DNA of 64,000 nucleotides from Terfezia claveryi (taxonomy: Eukaryota > Ascomycota > Pezizomycetes > Pezizales > Pezizaceae): assembly GCA_015179025.1 (NCBI GenBank), contig WHUX01000067.1, positions 207,035 through 271,034 on the forward strand. The letters run 5' to 3'. Position 1 is the stretch's first letter. Every line of letters starts with the position of its first letter. The notes beneath the pieces are model-generated. The model ran no database searches. It was not told where the DNA came from and worked only from the letters and a program-made list of their open reading frames with translations. Of this stretch, positions 59,086 through 64,000 are shown one piece after another. The position numbers and the translations under genes were made by a program.

Positions 59086-61568
59086 TGTAATGGAGAATAT
59101 TGTTTCATTGCTTATATAATTAATTATATACTTTTGAATTTCCTATATTACTACTATATTATGTAACTAAGCCTCTCAGTTGAAGGACTAGCCTTCTACC
59201 ACCTCCTACTGCTTTATAAGTATCTATAGCATACGGAATTTGCTATGGGAAGTACTATGGTACTTGCTATATGAACATACCCTTATTATGACTACATGAC
59301 CTTTGTTTAAGGCATATGACTCATTACTATAGCCACATAACTATTGTTTAAGGCATGTGACTTATTACTATGGCCACATGACCATTATTTAAGGCATGTG
59401 ACTCATTACTATAGCCATATAACCTCTTTTGTATAGCGTACTACCTTTTGGTATGCCACCTTTTATTGTATTTATTTCCTTAGTCATCAGATCTAAGAGG
59501 AGTATAAATAGGCCACTGGATTCCCTCTGGAATCCAACAAGTAATAAAAAGCACACAAGCAAGTACAAAGAGTAAACAAGCCTATATTTTGATCAGATCA
59601 AGATCATATAGCTTAGATAGCATAAATCATATAAAATAGATTACACTAGTTAATTACTGTTCCCTCTGGGAATATCCCACATAGTAATCTCCCTACTCTT
59701 CTGAGGTCTTACCTCAGTAGAACCGAAATACACAAATGTCCATGCCTACGGATATAGATTGTATAAATGGTACTGAATGAATATTGTCTAGTACTATTTA
59801 TTACATTTTTTTAACTTACTTACCTAATCTTTACTCTTAAATCCAAGGCCTGATCAACTTTCGGAGACCTTATTACACTTATATAAGTGTATACAATTCG
59901 ACACATAAGTGCATATATAAAAAATTAATATCTTTATTCAACTAGCTAGCCAATAAAATCTAATAACAAGATATTAGACTCTCAACTGTAGTACAACAAC
60001 AAAAGACTTAGAAGCAAGTTAAGCAGAGCTCTAACGGGCTATGGTATCCCATATTAAACAATCCTACCTTTACAACACTTTTTCTAATAAAATCGACAAC
60101 TCATCTTGCACTCCTGGCAACTGCCATTATATTTGTACCTGTAAATTTAGTACACTATTGAAAAACCAGCCCCCCAGGTCTCAGGAATAATTTGTCTATA
60201 CAACCAAGTATTACAATCCTAAGGCTCAAATCTCACTGCCTCCACTACAGCTATTTCCTCCAGAAAAGAATTACCTCTATTAAAACCTTCTTTAGGCCCA
60301 GACATCTCTACCAATACCTCTATGCCCCCAACGTTTACCTTAATACACCAATCAAAAAAAGTGACACTCTTACTAAAAGAACTAGAACTAGATTCTAAAC
60401 CAGTAGATAAAGAAAAACCAGGACCATAAGAAACATCAGGATCCTGATATCCAGCCTCACCAACTGAGTGAGCCACTAAGCTAATAGAACCATCAGTTGA
60501 ATGGAGATTATAAGGATCATCAGCTACCACACCATCAGCATAGAAAAGTACCAAAGAAGAAAAGTAACTCGATGATTATATCATATAACCAGCTGCATTT
60601 GGTTGTAGACAGAGGACGAAATCAGACATAATAACATCTGAACTTAATAATAAGAAGACTAAGAGGTCGAGACAGTTAACTATGTTACTCAAAGATATTA
60701 AGAAATTAGTAGAAGAAACTCCTAAAAAAACCAGATTTATAGTTTCTAATATGGAAGGGGAAATAAATCTGCTTATGGATATAGAAATAGGAGAACTAGG
60801 TGAAGCAGGAACCAAACTATATTTTAGTATGGCATTACTTCTCGTACCAGAAGAATTTTGGGACAGACATCTTCTAATGATTGAGAAGATTTTGAAATAT
60901 ACTTACTCAATAGGACATGCCCAATAGTATCATCCTGAAAATACTCAACTTTTAATGGAAGCTATAGTAAAACACTATTTATGGCTAACACCTTACCCAT
61001 TCAAAGAAAAGGACTTAATATGAATATATTTTTAAGTAAGAAATTAAAGAAACCTATTGTTCCACTTTTAAGGAAACCGAATTGGGTAATAAATAACTGA
61101 GAAGAAATAATAGTATTTATGATGAGTGGCACTTATCTAGAAGAATTAGTATATACTGAGAAGAATTTTTTTAATCCTAGTAAAGAACTTCCAGGAGTAT
61201 TCCTGAGAACACCAAAAGATCAATTGAAAGGTAAAGGTTAAGTACCTGAGATACCAGAAAGGAGGACTAGGTCAGCTAAGGAACCAGACAATAAATACCA
61301 ACCACTAGAAGACATAGAATTACTGGAAGATGATGATGATCTAGATATAGGACTAGACCAACAGAAGCAGAAAAGGTAAGGAGGAGGACGAGACCGATGA
61401 TAGTGGAGATGATAGCTTGGACTCTGATAAGGTATTATTAGTTGCAAGTCAAACTCTAAAAAGAAAACCAAAACAAGGAAAATCAGTTGAATACTAGCAA
61501 TAGGAATCTACAATAGGAATAGTTATAATAGGTAACCATAAAGCAATGAATACTAAAGAATAAAGATT
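59086..61568 (+). mobile_element. Third Ty3-B copy: LTR 59086-59805 and truncated gag
   Basis: The LTR is 720 bp because it has three, not two, copies of the GTGACTCATTACTATGGCC unit. The leader and gag follow (gag from about 60640), with many stops from C-to-T and G-to-A change. Similarity ends at about 61568, shortly after the position equal to the end of the first gag frame (40490). Confidence 0.85.
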
Positions 61569-62780
61569 AGTGTGCACCACGGGGCAAGTCGGTCCGAGTT
61601 TCTGGCCCTTATAACTCATTCGGCTATCGACTCGCCTCGGTCTCTGCCTACTGCAACTCACCTCAGACCACTTCGCCGATTAATCGGTGATCTACAGATT
61701 ACTCGCCAAGATCCCTTACTAACCTCATTCATTCTTGTGCATTTGCCAAGTCCAGGGTTTTCCATTCTTTCCCCTATTCGTCCATGCATACGGTTTGTCA
61801 TGAATTGCCCATCTTGTCATGGATTGCCACTCTTGTCACGGATTGCCAGTCTTGTCACGGATTGCCAGTCTTGTCACAGATCACTTGTTTCATCTTCCAG
61901 CATAGCACCGATCCCACCAAACCCCGTTCCTGTCCCTTTGTATGGTTTTTGCCAATGTCACCATTCTTAGTCACAGATTGCTTCTGCTGTCATGATTTCT
62001 AGAACCATTCTTTCAAATTTCTCTCTCACGTTCTCTATGCTCTGTTTGTGCTGCCATATGTCTATACATTCTATATCAAACGTCCTACCTACTCGTCTCC
62101 ATGTTATCCTTTTCCTTGCACCCAAATTTCTCACGTTTGCTTCTAATCCCTAAACCCTCCATCCGCCCTATCTTAATAATAATTCATACATAAATGCTCT
62201 CAAGATTCCTACGTCCACCCAAGAAGTGCCCACAGTTCTACATCGTGAATTATTCCCATTCTCCCCAAACTCAATTTACATCCCGTAGTAAGTAATCAAT
62301 AACTAAAATAAAAAAAATAAAAAAGAGTATCAACCACGGATTCATCATGAGAACTAATCCACCCTAGTATCGCTCGTCATAATAATCACAATTCAACCAA
62401 AAAAACAACACATTAAGGAAACCCACGCACAAAAAGAAACCCACCCATACAAGGGAAGCTAATAGGAAAAAGCAAAACTCAGGTACAAAGGATAAAGGAA
62501 AAAAACAATGAACAAAGAATAATTGACCATACTTACCTCGGTTTGCGCCCCCTCAAGTATGCAGGCTCACACTTTGTAATTCCTATGCTGAGTGGGCCAT
62601 AACTTTTTCTGGAGCCTCATTGCCATTGAAAGCGTCAGGTTGACGGATGGAGAGGCAGGGCGCTTAGTCCCACAATGTGGGGTGCAGGGTGTGGGGGTCC
62701 CTCTTTCCTCTCTGAATAGGCTGCCTTGAAATATGCCAATTCCTCCCACTGACTACACACTGAAATTGTTGAATAGGCTA
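61569..62780. other. Gene-poor spacer between Ty3-B remnant and T3
   Basis: No gene recognised. Contains the short tandem repeat at 61804-61879; the rest is mixed-composition sequence with A-rich patches near 62300-62520. Confidence 0.5.
61804..61879. repeat. 19-bp tandem repeat, four units
   Basis: Units ATTGCCAGTCTTGTCACGG with small changes, four in a row. Confidence 0.9.
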
Positions 62781-64000
62781 CATCAGGAAAAAAAATAGTT
62801 TGTCTCCCATGCGTTAGACGCCACTGATGCCACCGGAGACATTCTGCCAGTTGGGGATGCCGCCCTCCGGATATCGCGTCTGGGACGCACCACTGTCTCC
62901 GGGAGACACCGGAGGCATTCTGCTACTTGGGGATGACCTCCTCTAGATGTCCCGTCCGGGAGACACCACTGTCTCTCAGTGTCTCTGAGTGTCCCTGAGA
63001 GACACCACCGTCTCTGAGTGTCTCCGAGAGACACCACTGTCTCCGGGAGACAGACCGGAGACATTCTGCTACTTGGGCATGACCTCTCTAGATGTCCCGT
63101 CCGGGAGACACCACTGTCTCTGAGTGTCTCTGAGTGTCCCCGAGAGACACCACCGTCTCTGAGTGTCTCCGAGAGACACCACTGTCTCCAGGAGGCAGAC
63201 CGGAGACATTCTGCCACTTGGGGACGACCTCCTCCGGATGTCGCGTCCGGGAGACACCACTGTCTCTGAGTGTCTCCGAGAGACACCACCGTCTCTGAGT
63301 GTCTCCGAGAGACACCACTGTCTCCGGGAGACAGACCGGAGACATTCTGCCACTTGGGGACGACCTCCTCCGGATGTCGCGTCCGGGAGACACCACTGTC
63401 TCTGAGTGTCTCCGAGAGACACCACCGTCTCTGAGTGTCTCCGAGAGACACCACTGTCTCCGGGAGACAGACCGGAGACATTCTGCTACTTGGGCATGAC
63501 CTCTCTAGATGTCCCGTCCGGGAGACACCACTGTCTCTGAGTGTCTCTGAGTGTCCCCGAGAGACACCACCGTCTCTGAGTGTCTCCGAGAGACACCACT
63601 GTCTCCAGGAGGCAGACCGGAGACATTCTGCCACTTGGGGACGACCTCCTCCGGATGTCGCGTCTGGGAGACACCACTGTCTCTAAGTGTCTCCGAGAGA
63701 CACCACCGTCTCTGAGTGTCTCCGAGAGACACCACTGTCTCCGGGAGACAGACCGGAGACATTCTGCCACTTGGGGACGACCTCCTCCGGATGTCGCGTC
63801 CGGGAGACACCACTGTCTCTGAGTGTCTCCGAGAGACACCACCGTCTCTGAGTGTCTCCGAGAGACACCACTGTCTCCGGGAGACAGACCGGAGACATTC
63901 TGCTACTTGGGCATGACCTCTCTAGATGTCCCGTCCGGGAGACACCACTGTCTCTGAGTGTCTCTGAGTGTCCCCGAGAGACACCACCGTCTCTGAGTGT
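62781..64000. mobile_element. Terminus of a third T-family transposon (T3), runs off the window
   Basis: Begins CATCAGGAAAAAAAATAG at 62781 after TA, then TTTGTCTCCC. The block TAGTTTGTC at the same distance from the end is shared with the right end of T1. A long block of GC-rich repeats follows, as in T1. No transposase or cargo gene is inside the window. Confidence 0.65.
62885..64000. repeat. Higher-order satellite, 417-bp period made of three ~139-bp units
   Basis: Units of 136-147 bp start GACCGGAGACATTCTGC and recur near 63053, 63198, 63335, 63471, 63616 and 63753. Every third unit carries the variant CATGACCTCTCTAGATG, so the array repeats at 417 bp. Inside each unit the motif GAGACACCACTGTCTC is a near-palindrome repeated several times. 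417 is divisible by three, so long open frames run on both strands; I do not regard them as genes. Confidence 0.9.

Noticed and set aside
62783..63634. 283-codon minus-strand frame and many 60-118-codon frames on both strands
   Set aside because: They are translations of a 417-bp satellite whose period is a multiple of three; open on both strands, no start context, no domain.
62885..64000. CRISPR-like array
   Set aside because: Repeats are contiguous and nested without unique spacers, and the host is a eukaryote.

Overview
The window looks like nuclear DNA of a filamentous ascomycete (Pezizomycotina; Pezizomycetes is possible but not proven). The genes have short GT-AG introns with CTAAC/CTAAT-like branch sites. 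The repeat-rich half carries C-to-T and G-to-A damage typical of repeat-induced point mutation (RIP), and the core genes are the usual fungal ones.

Layout. 1-5.7 kb is transposon debris (Copia 3' end, MULE transposase remnant) with one possible small gene. 5.7-18 kb is a normal gene island: a secreted GH3 beta-glucosidase (5784-8561, +), a CHY zinc-finger protein (9034-9846, +) whose first exon is 5 nt, proteasome subunit alpha-4/Pre6 (10079-11229, -) with a 7-nt exon, a mitochondrial D-2-hydroxyglutarate dehydrogenase (11561-13372, +) divergent from Pre6, and a large inositol polyphosphate 5-phosphatase with an N-terminal beta-propeller (13849-17835, -). 18.4-21.3 kb is a very A+T-rich RIP-damaged island.

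From 20.8 to 57.1 kb lies a nest of insertions whose boundaries can be read from target-site duplications. An LTR of a Ty3-type element (Ty3-B family) is split at 21351/57051 by a DNA transposon (T2, 21352-57050, TSD TA). T2 is split by a chromodomain Ty3 element (Ty3-A, 26605-52384, TSD TAGCA). Ty3-A is split inside its reverse transcriptase by a second DNA transposon (T1, 29977-49138, TSD AA). T1 is split by a younger Ty3-B copy (38044-47002, TSD TGGTG). Removing each insertion restores the sequence it interrupted.

The two DNA transposons are related and have the same unusual layout: a CMC/Plavaka-like transposase on the minus strand, then two unrelated-looking passenger genes on the plus strand. 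Gene A has a shared domain of about 100 residues and a basic/acidic tail. Gene B is a multi-exon gene with a DUF6532-like core and an acidic C-terminus. Both transposons end in CATCAGCAA-like termini, duplicate 2 bp, and carry palindromic subterminal repeats. A third terminus (T3) begins at 62781 and runs off the window through a 417-bp higher-order satellite. I regard this cargo-carrying transposon family as the main discovery candidate. Both copies here are damaged (TAG/TGA stops, frameshifts), so they are probably no longer active.

57.1-61.6 kb holds further RIP-damaged Ty3-B copies, one inverted. 61.6-62.8 kb is gene-poor. Function names rest on protein patterns recognised by eye; no database search was possible.
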